Below are positions 34,693-42,698 of a stretch of 64,000 nt of DNA, in pieces. A model generated the notes under the pieces. The model was not told where the DNA came from and did no database searches. It saw only the letters and a program-made list of their open reading frames with translations. How positions within the stretch are numbered: the first letter of the stretch is position 1; each line of letters opens with the position of its first letter. Origin of the DNA: an uncultured Lachnospiraceae bacterium (lineage in GTDB: Bacteria; Bacillota; Clostridia; Lachnospirales; Lachnospiraceae); contig CANRNJ010000006.1 in assembly GCA_947631955.1 (NCBI GenBank), positions 1 to 64,000 of the forward strand, read 5' to 3'. A program made the translations under genes and the position numbers.

Positions 34693-35526
34693 TTACAGGT
34701 ATTTCTGAAACCTAATGACTGACTCGGTCAGTAATTTCTCAAATTTAGGCGCAACGGCATTTGCGGCCTCCTGAACTTCCTCGTGTGTCAGAGGCGCGCT
34801 GTTCATGCCCGCCGCGAGATTGCTCACGCAGGATACGCCGCATATCTTCATCCCCATGTGATTGGCCGCGATCGCCTCCACAACGGTGCTCATTCCCACG
34901 GCGCTCACGCCCAGTTTATGCAGCATCTGTATTTCCGCCGGAGTTTCAAAGGACGGCCCGGTCAGCTGCGCATATACGCCTTCAAACAGTTCGATCCCGT
35001 TCTCTTCTGCGGCGGACCGGATGTCTTTCTGAAGATCCACGTCGTAGACATGCGACATATCCGGGAATCGCGTCCCCAGTTCATCAATGTTTGGTCCGAT
35101 CAGCGGATTCGGCGCAAAACTGGATATATGATCCTTGATCAGCATAAGGCTTCCCGCGTGGAACTGCGGATCGATGCCGCCGGAAGCATTGGTAAGGAAC
35201 AGGATCTCTGCTCCCATCATTTTCATCAGCCTAGTCGGCAGCACGACGTCCGTGATCGGATACCCTTCATAATAGTGGACGCGGCCCTGCATCAAAACGA
35301 CCGGGACCGTATCGATATATCCGAAAATAAATCTGCCGGCATGTCCGGGTACGGTCGACACCGGAAATCCTTCGATCTCATTGTAAGGCAGTTCCGCTTT
35401 GATATCCACCGTTCTCGCATAATTGCCCAGACCCGATCCGAGAACGACCGCCGCCTTTGGCTCAAAATCGATCTTTTCCTTGTAACACTCGTAACATCTC
35501 ATAAGTTTCTCATATACCGGATTCAT
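34693..35526 (-). CDS. punA: Purine nucleoside phosphorylase
   Basis: 277 aa, trimeric PNP family. Phosphorolyses (deoxy)inosine/guanosine to base and pentose-1-phosphate. Motifs: VVLGSGLGNYA phosphate loop, GHAGRFIFG, GRVHYYEGYP, LTNASGGID and the E in YAQLTGPSFETPAEI, with MSTVVEAIAANH. Start ATG 35526 with AAAGGAG. Lies 19 bp after mscL. Confidence 0.93.
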   Translation of the reverse strand: MNPVYEKLMRCYECYKEKIDFEPKAAVVLGSGLGNYARTVDIKAELPYNEIEGFPVSTVPGHAGRFIFGYIDTVPVVLMQGRVHYYEGYPITDVVLPTRLMKMMGAEILFLTNASGGIDPQFHAGSLMLIKDHISSFAPNPLIGPNIDELGTRFPDMSHVYDVDLQKDIRSAAEENGIELFEGVYAQLTGPSFETPAEIQMLHKLGVSAVGMSTVVEAIAANHMGMKICGVSCVSNLAAGMNSAPLTHEEVQEAANAVAPKFEKLLTESVIRFQKYL

Positions 35527-35545
35527 CGTTCTATCTCCTTTCCGT

Positions 35546-35959
35546 TCATTGATCAAGCTGCGAAGTACAGTGCGGGCATCTGGTCGCTTCGGCGGCTACC
35601 TGCTCTTTACAGAAAGGACATTCTTTCGTTGCCGCAGGCGCCTCCTCTTTCTTGCGTGACAGTTTGTTGATCCCCTTGATCAGCAGAAAGATCACGAGAG
35701 AGATCAGCAGAAAATTGACGACCGCCGCAATAAAGGAACCGTAATTGAGCGTCGCCGCGTTCTCCCCTTCACCCAATACGATACAGAGGGCATTGAAGTC
35801 AAATCCGCCCGTAAGCAGAGATAAAACAGGCATCAGGACATCGTTCACCAGCGAGGTGACGATGGCTGTAAAGGCGCCGCCGATAATGATGCCGACCGCC
35901 ATGTCCATCACATTCCCTCTTGCAACAAATTTCTTAAATTCCGCCATAAATGCTTTCAT
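35546..35959 (-). CDS. mscL: Large-conductance mechanosensitive channel with C-terminal zinc ribbon
   Basis: 137 aa. Opens on membrane stretch to release solutes during osmotic downshock. Typical N-terminus FKKFVARGNVMDMAVGIIIG, TM1 and TM2 (about 20-45 and 72-95). The usual C-terminal helix bundle is replaced or extended by a four-Cys ribbon (CPFCKEQVAAEATRCPHC). Such ribbon-tailed MscL forms occur in Clostridia. The ATG 35959 follows AAAGGAG. First gene of the salvage operon. Confidence 0.92.
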   Translation of the reverse strand: MKAFMAEFKKFVARGNVMDMAVGIIIGGAFTAIVTSLVNDVLMPVLSLLTGGFDFNALCIVLGEGENAATLNYGSFIAAVVNFLLISLVIFLLIKGINKLSRKKEEAPAATKECPFCKEQVAAEATRCPHCTSQLDQ

Positions 35960-36150
35960 CTTATGAACCTGCTCCTTTCGCAATGAAATCGTTCGTAATT
36001 CTCAGATGCCAGTACCGTAAATCATTTCGGAAGAATTGCGAAGCAATTTACTCATGCGCTGGCTGCCGAGCCTGCGCTTATTTTACCATGATTTCGGCCG
36101 GGCCGCAAATCAAACTCACATTTTTTTAGGCCCGCTGCCGCCGCCGGGCG

Positions 36151-36180
36151 AAAAAAGGCGGGACCGTCATGGGTCCCGCC
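36151..36180 (-). terminator. Rho-independent terminator of spoIVA
   Basis: Minus strand GGCGGGACC (36180-36172), 6-nt loop, GGTCCCGCC (36165-36157), then TTTTTT (36156-36151). It lies 42 bp past the spoIVA stop. Confidence 0.92.
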
Positions 36181-36221
36181 CTGCATAAATGCACAAAAAC
36201 ACAGTTTTCCGGTATGCGCTG

Positions 36222-37709
36222 TCAGATGATGATGCAGACCATACCGCCGTTGCTGTCATTGACGATCTTCTGCATCGTTTCCTGAAGCTTTACTTGGCTT
36301 TCTTCATTGATCATGGAGATCTTGCCCGTGATACCGTCGTTGACAAGCTGTTCGACCGTCTTGCCGAAGATATTGGTTTCCCAGATCCCCTCCTCGCTCG
36401 TACCGGTATCCGAGATATATTGGATCAGATCCCTTGCCTGTTCCTCCGTTCCCACGATAGGCGATATCTCCGTTTCTATATTGGCCTTGATCATATGGAT
36501 GCTGGGGCTTTCCGCTTTGATCTTAACGCCAAACTTGTTGCCCTGTCTGATCAGTTCCGGTTTCTCCAAAACGATCTCCTCACGATCCGGCATCACCACG
36601 CCGTATCCCTTATAGCGTACGGCCTCCAATGCATGAAGGACTTTGACGTACTCCTTCTTCATCTTAGCCATTTCCTTCAGGGTCGCAAGCATCTGATATT
36701 CGCTGCCGATGTCTTCTCCCACCAGTTCGCTGATCATTTCATAATAGTATGAGTCGTCCACGTCAAGCACGACGCGCACGCTGCCGTCGGACATATCGAT
36801 CCCGTCCAGTTTGCATTTCTTGATATATTCGCTCTCCGGCGCAAAACGGTTGGCTGTGATATCCCGGATATTGCTCAATCCCGCCATCAGATCCTTGATA
36901 TGGGCGACGATATCCTTCTTCATCTTGTGCTCATAAGGCAGCATCTCCACCCATTTGGGCATATAAAATTCGATCATGGTGAGCGGGAACTCATAAAGGA
37001 TATTCTCCATAATGCGGTTGATATCTTCCCGCTTAAGCTGCTCGCAGTTGACCGGCATAACGGCGACCTGATATTTCCCGCTGATCTCATCGGCCAAAGC
37101 CTGCGTTTCGTCCGCGTAGGGCTTGGCGGAGTTGAGCAGCACGATAAAAGGTTTGCCGATGTTCTGCAGTTCCGCGATCGTACGCTGTTCCGCTTCAAGG
37201 AAACGGTCCCTTTCCAACTCTCCGAAAGATCCGTCGCACGTCACCACGATACCGATCGTGGAATGATCTTTGATGACTTTTCTCGTGCCGATCTCCGCAG
37301 CTTTCGTAAAAGGGATCTCCTCCGTGGACCACGGCGTCTTCACCATGCGCTCCATGTCCTCTTCCATATGCCCGGCGGCGCCTTCCACCATATAGCCGAC
37401 GCAGTCGATCAGCCGGACGTTCACGTCGATATCCGTCCCCAGTTTGATGTGGGCCGCTTCCTGAGGGATGAACTTTGGCTCCGTGGTAGTGATCGTTCTG
37501 CCTCCCGCGCTCTGCGGCATCTCGTCCTGCGCGCGTTCCTTCTCGTTTTCATCTTCCATAAAAGGCAGCACAAGAAGATTCATGAACCGTTTGATAAAAG
37601 TGGATTTGCCGGTCCTGACAGGCCCGACCACGCCCAGATAGATCTCACCCCCTGTGCGGAGCTGTATATCTTTATACAGATCATATGTACTGTTTTGCAA
37701 AAAATCCAT
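36222..37709 (-). CDS. spoIVA: Stage IV sporulation protein A (spore coat basement ATPase)
   Basis: 495 aa, the normal SpoIVA length. It coats the forespore outer membrane and polymerises with ATP hydrolysis to form the coat platform. Walker A GPVRTGKSTFIKRFM near the N-terminus, then AQDEMPQSAGGRTITTTEP, VRLIDCVGYMVEGA and FTKAAEIGTRKVIKDHSTIG, all typical. The C-terminus ends SNGGMVCIII. SD AGGAGGAT lies in the 3' arm of a terminator-like hairpin directly before the ATG. A sigma-E-like promoter precedes it. Expressed in the mother cell in related species. Confidence 0.97.
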   Translation of the reverse strand: MDFLQNSTYDLYKDIQLRTGGEIYLGVVGPVRTGKSTFIKRFMNLLVLPFMEDENEKERAQDEMPQSAGGRTITTTEPKFIPQEAAHIKLGTDIDVNVRLIDCVGYMVEGAAGHMEEDMERMVKTPWSTEEIPFTKAAEIGTRKVIKDHSTIGIVVTCDGSFGELERDRFLEAEQRTIAELQNIGKPFIVLLNSAKPYADETQALADEISGKYQVAVMPVNCEQLKREDINRIMENILYEFPLTMIEFYMPKWVEMLPYEHKMKKDIVAHIKDLMAGLSNIRDITANRFAPESEYIKKCKLDGIDMSDGSVRVVLDVDDSYYYEMISELVGEDIGSEYQMLATLKEMAKMKKEYVKVLHALEAVRYKGYGVVMPDREEIVLEKPELIRQGNKFGVKIKAESPSIHMIKANIETEISPIVGTEEQARDLIQYISDTGTSEEGIWETNIFGKTVEQLVNDGITGKISMINEESQVKLQETMQKIVNDSNGGMVCIII

Positions 37710-37755
37710 AAAAAAATCCTCCTGCTTATACTGGTAAATGTATATGCGGGAGGAT
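37710..37755 (-). terminator. Terminator hairpin of the lactonase gene that contains the spoIVA SD
   Basis: Minus strand ATCCTCC (37755-37749) pairs with GGAGGAT (37722-37716), extended inward by nine further positions (37748-37740 with 37731-37723, one mismatch, one G-T pair); loop 8 nt. Seven T follow, directly against the spoIVA ATG at 37709. It can stop lactonase transcripts and, in read-through RNA, hide the spoIVA SD. Confidence 0.75.
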
Positions 37756-37767
37756 CGTTTTGTATTC
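37737..37767 (-). promoter_or_regulatory. Sigma-E-like promoter of spoIVA
   Basis: Minus strand GAATACA (37767-37761) and TATACATT (37744-37737) with a 16-bp spacer. These match the sigma-E -35 core (kmATA) and 7 of 8 positions of the -10 CATACAnT. The start would fall near 37731, after the 5' arm of the hairpin at 37710-37755. Confidence 0.55.
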
Positions 37768-37776
37768 TATCCGCGC

Positions 37777-38841
37777 TTATCTTTCCCCTATTTTATGGAA
37801 AATGATGCAGTTGGGCTGATTCACCTTGATCTCCTTACCGTTCATAACGAGCAGCCCGTTTTTTAAATCCACCGTAAAGAACGTCATGGTATTGGACTCT
37901 TGATTCAAGGATACCAGATGCCGGTTGTCCGGGAAAAGATTCACATCTTTCGGATAATCCCCGCTGATCGGCAGGCAGAGCACTTTTTCAAGCAGGCCCG
38001 TCTTCTGCTCGATCTTATAAATGACCGCGCTGTTATCACCGGCGTTTGAGCTGACCAGATATTTGAAATCCTCCGATATGTTCAGGGCGCTCGCCGCGGA
38101 GCCGCCGGCATGGTAGTCGTTTAACGTAGAGATCGTCTGGATTTTTTCAAACTCCGGATTGCCGTTGATCTCCTCATAGGTATATACGTCTATATAATTC
38201 TTTAATTCATGCACGATATACAGGAATCTGCCGTCCTTGGAAAATTTCATATGACGGGGCGCAGACTCCTGTTCGCTCCGGATCATATCGATCGGCTTCA
38301 ACCTGCCGTTCTCATGATCCAGACGATAGACGTTGACATGGTCCAGACCCAGATCGGCCGCGCACAGATAATGATTGTCCCGCGTCATTTTTACACAGTT
38401 TACATGAGGTCTGAAATTGCGCTCGGCGATGCTGCCGAGTCCCTTGTGGAATATCTCGTCCGTGATATCGCCGATACCGCCGTCTTCCTGCAGGCGGAGC
38501 ACGGTGATCTTACCGTCATGGTAGCCGCCGACAAACAAATACCGGTCCTCATAATCCGTGGAAAGATAGCAGCCTCTCATGCCGTTGATACTGCCCGAAT
38601 TGATGACTTCCAGATCGCCGCTTGGAAGGATCTTATAGGCCTCCACGCCGAAATCCGTGATCGAGTACAGGTATCTGCCGTTATGCGAGATCGTAATATA
38701 AGAAGAATTTGTGATCTTCACCTGATTCTTCTCGGACATCCTGCCGTTCTTTAAGTCTACATCATATATCTTAATGCCGTAAGTGTCTTCTCTTCCCACC
38801 GTATAAGTGGATACATATGCCACATATTTATCCTGACTCAT
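37777..38841 (-). CDS. Lactonase-family beta-propeller protein (6-phosphogluconolactonase-like)
   Basis: 354 aa, YbhE-type seven-bladed beta-propeller. Repeated blade signatures such as ISHNGRYLYSITDFG, STDYEDRYLFVGGYHDG and FSKDGRFLYIVHEL. Family marker AAGRNFRPH is represented by IAERNFRPHVNCVKM. In the family, some members hydrolyse 6-phosphogluconolactone, others have unknown substrates. SD AAAGG. Divergent from the structured leader and polyamine operon. Confidence 0.8.
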   Translation of the reverse strand: MSQDKYVAYVSTYTVGREDTYGIKIYDVDLKNGRMSEKNQVKITNSSYITISHNGRYLYSITDFGVEAYKILPSGDLEVINSGSINGMRGCYLSTDYEDRYLFVGGYHDGKITVLRLQEDGGIGDITDEIFHKGLGSIAERNFRPHVNCVKMTRDNHYLCAADLGLDHVNVYRLDHENGRLKPIDMIRSEQESAPRHMKFSKDGRFLYIVHELKNYIDVYTYEEINGNPEFEKIQTISTLNDYHAGGSAASALNISEDFKYLVSSNAGDNSAVIYKIEQKTGLLEKVLCLPISGDYPKDVNLFPDNRHLVSLNQESNTMTFFTVDLKNGLLVMNGKEIKVNQPNCIIFHKIGER

Positions 38842-39006
38842 ATAGAAACCATGCCTTTCGCGTTTTTATTTTCCCTTCGCTCATTTTATCACAGTTTCAG
38901 GGCTTTGTTAATCATTTTCCGAAAAATGATTCTTTTAATTGTCCCAAAGATGCCGCAGACGGATTCTGGAGTCATTTTAAATATCATGTTTTATATCGGT
39001 TTTTAC

Positions 39007-39035
39007 TTGACATTCTGCCGTGTTCTTGTTATAGT
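39007..39035 (+). promoter_or_regulatory. Consensus promoter of the polyamine-operon leader RNA
   Basis: TTGACA (39007-39012), 17-bp spacer, TATAGT (39030-39035). Predicted start near 39042, more than 420 nt upstream of the first ORF start at 39465. Confidence 0.85.
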
Positions 39036-39041
39036 TGCTCA

Positions 39042-39420
39042 TTGAAAAGGTATCTCGTCAGAGTCTTTTCAAAGCAAATGTTACGGACCACTCCGGACAG
39101 GAGTCAAGGCCATACGGACAGCCGGGTCAACTGCCGATTGGCGGCATGCCGCCTTATTGATTGAGTTAAGAGCTCGAATTTTATAAGTTGGTTACTTCAT
39201 AACCGAAACGCGTTGAAACGCAGACTTGTGAAACGGTCAATAAGAGTAGTAAAAGTATCATGATGCTATATAGACTCTGCAGTACCATCTATTCCGAAAC
39301 AAACGACACGGTCGGACCTATGTGCCTTTCTTTTCTCTGATCGGCAGGCAAAGGGGCTGATCATTGTCGTTATATCAGGATTATCCGGCAAGCTGTTTTT
39401 CCAACGGCCTGCCTTTTTTA
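39042..39420 (+). ncRNA. Candidate structured leader or stand-alone RNA upstream of the polyamine operon
   Basis: About 380 nt between a consensus promoter and a terminator, without an SD-led ORF. Clear stems: TTGAAAAG/CTTTTCAA near 39043-39072, ACTCC/GGAGT (about 39090-39104), the 14-nt palindrome GGCGGCATGCCGCC (39140-39153), which can instead pair as TGCCG/CGGCA (about 39132-39146), GGTTA-CTTCA-TAACC (39190-39204), and GCGTT/AACGC just after. Single-stranded blocks rich in A and G (for example AAGAGTAGTAAAAG) resemble conserved RNA cores. It may be a riboswitch-type attenuator for the decarboxylase, or an independent RNA such as the Clostridial raiA RNA. Family not identified. Confidence 0.6.
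39343..39419 (+). terminator. Terminator with long apical region between the leader RNA and the decarboxylase gene
   Basis: GGCAGGC (39343-39349) pairs with GCCTGCC (39407-39413) followed by TTTTTT (39414-39419). The enclosed part has CTGAT/ATCAG (39357-39361 with 39374-39378). TGATC (39338-39342) can instead pair with GATCA (39359-39363), a possible anti-terminator. Confidence 0.65.
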
Positions 39421-39464
39421 TTACTGTTTTTCGATCATCTGAAAATAGGATGGAGGGAAATGTT

Positions 39465-40904
39465 ATGGACCAGAATCAGGCTCCTATCTATGAAGCGCTG
39501 GAGAACTTCCGGCGGATGCGGGTGGTCCCGTTTGACGTGCCGGGCCACAAACACGGCAGAGGAAATCCGGAACTCACCGCTTTTCTCGGCGAACAATGTG
39601 TCAGCGTAGATGTAAACAGCATGAAACCTCTGGACAATCTCTGCCATCCCATCTCGGTCATCCGGCGCGCTGAGGAACTGACCGCCGATGCGTTCGGGGC
39701 GGCCCACGCGTTCCTGATGGTGGGAGGCACCACCAGTTCGGTGCAGAGCATGGTACTCTCCGCCTGCAAGCGCGGCGACGAGATCATCCTGCCCCGCAAC
39801 GTCCACAGAAGCGTTATCAATGCGTTGGTCCTGTGCGGCGCCGTGCCGGTGTACGTCAATCCGGAAGTGGATAAACGTCTTGGTATTTCGCTCGGCATGG
39901 AGCGTGAACAGGTGGCCAAAGCGATCCGTGAGCATCCCTCCGCGGTGGCGGTTCTGGTGAACAATCCCACCTATTACGGCGTGTGCAGCGATCTGCGGGC
40001 TATCGTCCAAATGGCGCACGATGCCGGTATGCTCTGTCTTGCCGACGAAGCCCACGGAACGCATTTTTATTTCGGCGATAACATGCCCGTTTCCGCTATG
40101 GCTGCGGGTGCGGATATGTCGGCCGTTTCCATGCACAAGAGCGGCGGGAGCCTGACGCAGTCCAGTCTTCTGCTGAGCGGTCCGGGCGTTTCTTCCGGCC
40201 ACGTCCGCCAAATCATCAATCTGACGCAGACTACTTCCGGAAGCTATCTGCTTATGTCCAGTCTTGACATAAGCCGCCGGAATCTTGCCCTGCGCGGCCG
40301 GACGGTGTTCGCTCATGTGTCGGAGATGGCTGAATATGCCAGAGAGGAAGTCAACGCCATCGGCGGCTATTACGCTTTTGGCCGGGAACTGATCAACGGC
40401 GATTCCATCTATGATTTCGATGCCACCAAACTGAGCGTCCACACGAGGGAGATCGGTCTGGCGGGCATCGAGGTGTACGATATTCTCAGGGACGATTACG
40501 ACATTCAGATCGAATTCGGGGACATCGGAAATATCCTTGCCTACCTGTCCATGGGCGACCGTCCGCAGGAACTGGAGCGGCTCGTCAGCGCGTTGGCCGA
40601 TATACGGCGCCGGTATCAGCGCGACCCCAGCGGCCTGCTCAGCCAGGAATACATCGATCCCGAAGTGGTATCCAGTCCGCAGGAGGCTTTCTACGCTGAC
40701 AAACGCAGTATTCCCCTTAAAGAGAGCGTGGGAAAAGTGTGCAGCGAGTTCGTTATGTGCTACCCGCCGGGCATCCCGATCTTAGCGCCGGGCGAGCGCA
40801 TCACATCGGATATTCTGGACTATATCGAATACGCCCGCAGCAAAGGATGTTCCCTTACCGGGCCGGAAGACCCCGATATTCAGCACATCAATGTGCTTAC
40901 CTAA
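39465..40904 (+). CDS. speA: Orn/Lys/Arg decarboxylase family protein, probable arginine decarboxylase
   Basis: 479 aa, fold-type I PLP decarboxylase of the short SpeA/YaaO form. PLP lysine in AVSMHKSGGSLTQSS, cofactor aspartate in LADEAHGTHFYFG, and MVGGTTSSVQSM as the phosphate-binding loop. Start ATG 39465 behind GGAGGG (an upstream in-frame ATG at 39450 would contain the SD). First gene of the polyamine operon. The agmatinase downstream argues for arginine as substrate (arginine to agmatine). Lysine or ornithine decarboxylase remains possible. Confidence 0.88.
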   Translation: MDQNQAPIYEALENFRRMRVVPFDVPGHKHGRGNPELTAFLGEQCVSVDVNSMKPLDNLCHPISVIRRAEELTADAFGAAHAFLMVGGTTSSVQSMVLSACKRGDEIILPRNVHRSVINALVLCGAVPVYVNPEVDKRLGISLGMEREQVAKAIREHPSAVAVLVNNPTYYGVCSDLRAIVQMAHDAGMLCLADEAHGTHFYFGDNMPVSAMAAGADMSAVSMHKSGGSLTQSSLLLSGPGVSSGHVRQIINLTQTTSGSYLLMSSLDISRRNLALRGRTVFAHVSEMAEYAREEVNAIGGYYAFGRELINGDSIYDFDATKLSVHTREIGLAGIEVYDILRDDYDIQIEFGDIGNILAYLSMGDRPQELERLVSALADIRRRYQRDPSGLLSQEYIDPEVVSSPQEAFYADKRSIPLKESVGKVCSEFVMCYPPGIPILAPGERITSDILDYIEYARSKGCSLTGPEDPDIQHINVLT

Positions 40905-40974
40905 CCTTTCCGCGGCATAGACATACAGTAGATAAACGATATCTTGGAAGTACATACCATGAGGAGGTCTGATC

Positions 40975-41829
40975 ATGGATCTTTGGTTCAGCGAATTTCA
41001 TACCCCGGATGTAAAACACAGCATCCGCGTCAACAGACATCTGTATTCGGAGCGGAGCGGCTATCAGCAGATCGACATCTTCGACACGCCGGAGTTCGGA
41101 CGCGTCCTTGCTTTGGACGGAAGCGTCATGCTCACCGAACGCGACGAATTCATCTACGACGAGATGATCACCCATGTCCCGATGGCTGTCCATCCGGGGA
41201 TCAAAGACGTGCTGGTCATCGGCGCCGGTGACGGCGGCGTCGTCAAGGAACTCACGCGTTATGAGCGCATAAAGCGTATCGATCTGGTGGAAATGGATCC
41301 GCAGGTGATCGAGGTATGCCGCGCTTTCCTCCCGGAAAACGCCTCCCGTCTTGACGACGAACGGGTCCACGTCAGCTTTGAGAACGGCCTGCGTTTCATC
41401 CGCCGCTGCCATGCCGATTACGATCTGGTCATCGTTGATTCCACAGATCCCTTCGGCCCTTCCGAGGGACTGTTCACAAAGGAATTTTACGGCAGCTGCT
41501 GTCATGCCCTGCGCTCCGACGGCATCATGGTCAACCAGCAGGGAAGTCCCTTTTACCGGCATGACGCCGAGGCGATGAAACGGAGCCACAAGCGCATCGT
41601 GGAATCTTTCCCGATCAGCCGCATTTATCAGGCCCATATCCCCACCTACGCCGCCGGTTACTGGCTGTTCGGTTTTGCGAGTAAAAAATATCATCCTATT
41701 GACGATCTCAATGCGAAGGCATGGCAGAAACTGGGATTGAAAACAAGATACTACACGACCAAGCTTCATGTGGGATCCTTTTATCTTCCCGCATTTTTGG
41801 AACAGATGCTTCAGGAGGTGGAGGACTGA
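40975..41829 (+). CDS. speE: Spermidine synthase (aminopropyltransferase)
   Basis: 284 aa. Transfers an aminopropyl group from decarboxylated AdoMet to putrescine or agmatine. Motifs: VIGAGDGGVVKELTRY, LVEMDPQVIEVCRAFLP, VDSTDPFGPSEGLFTKEFY, QQGSPFYRHD and PTYAAGYWLFGFASK, all normal for SpeE. SD GGAGG. Its stop shares one base with the ATG of speB (TGATG). No AdoMet decarboxylase gene (speD) lies in the window, so its donor must be made elsewhere or it uses another substrate. Confidence 0.92.
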   Translation: MDLWFSEFHTPDVKHSIRVNRHLYSERSGYQQIDIFDTPEFGRVLALDGSVMLTERDEFIYDEMITHVPMAVHPGIKDVLVIGAGDGGVVKELTRYERIKRIDLVEMDPQVIEVCRAFLPENASRLDDERVHVSFENGLRFIRRCHADYDLVIVDSTDPFGPSEGLFTKEFYGSCCHALRSDGIMVNQQGSPFYRHDAEAMKRSHKRIVESFPISRIYQAHIPTYAAGYWLFGFASKKYHPIDDLNAKAWQKLGLKTRYYTTKLHVGSFYLPAFLEQMLQEVED

Positions 41830-42698
41830 TGGAGCGGAACGTAGAGAACTTTATCGGCTGTGACAGCGATTACGAAAGCGCGGATATCGTGCTGTACGGG
41901 GCCCCTTTTGATTCCACGACGAGTTTTCGTCCCGGCGCCCGTTTCGGCCCTTCCGCCATGCGGCATGAAAGTTTCGGATTGGAAACATACAGTCCTTATC
42001 AGGACGCCGATCTGACAGACTGTGCCGTTTTTGACAGCGGAGATCTGGAACTGTGTTTTGGAGATCCCCAAAAAGCGCTTTCCGCTATCCGGGACCGGGC
42101 AGCCCGCATCCTGAAAGACGGCAGGTTCCCGCTGCTTCTCGGCGGAGAGCATCTCGTCACACTGGGGGCGGTGCAGGCGGTATGCGGAAAATATCCCGAT
42201 CTGCACATAATCCATTTCGACGCCCACGCCGATCTGCGCGACGACTATCTGGACGTCCGGTTAAGCCACGCCTGCGTCATGCGCCGATGCCACGATCTGC
42301 TGGGAGATGGCCGCATCCATCAATTCTGTATCCGCAGCGGCGACCGGAGCGAATTTCGATTTGCGCAAAGCGGCCATACGGATATGCACCCGTTTGATTT
42401 TGACGGTCTGGAAAAGACTGTCGAACGGCTGCGTCGGGACAACGCCCCGGTCTATCTCACCATCGATCTGGACTGCCTTGACCCGTCAGTTTTTCCCGGC
42501 ACCGGAACGCCTGAGGCGGGAGGCGTTACTTTTCTGCAGCTGCTTGCGTCTGTGCGTCTGGCGTGCACGCTCAACATCGTGGGCGCCGACGTAAACGAAC
42601 TGGCCCCCATGCTTGACAATAGCGGCATGTCCACGGCTGTTGCCTGTAAAGTGCTTCGGGAATTGATCCTGTCATTAAACGAACGGAGGAAATCATGA
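41829..42698 (+). CDS. speB: Agmatinase-family ureohydrolase
   Basis: 289 aa. Hydrolyses agmatine to putrescine and urea. Binuclear manganese ligands: H in LLGGEHLVTLGAV, DAHAD in IHFDAHADLR, and D-x-D in TIDLDCLDPSVFPGTGTPE. Start ATG 41829 with AGGAGG at 41814-41819; an upstream in-frame start within speE is rejected. Overlaps the next gene by ATGA. Could alternatively act on aminopropyl- or carboxyaminopropyl-agmatine, given the adjacent speE and dehydrogenase. Confidence 0.93.
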   Translation: MERNVENFIGCDSDYESADIVLYGAPFDSTTSFRPGARFGPSAMRHESFGLETYSPYQDADLTDCAVFDSGDLELCFGDPQKALSAIRDRAARILKDGRFPLLLGGEHLVTLGAVQAVCGKYPDLHIIHFDAHADLRDDYLDVRLSHACVMRRCHDLLGDGRIHQFCIRSGDRSEFRFAQSGHTDMHPFDFDGLEKTVERLRRDNAPVYLTIDLDCLDPSVFPGTGTPEAGGVTFLQLLASVRLACTLNIVGADVNELAPMLDNSGMSTAVACKVLRELILSLNERRKS

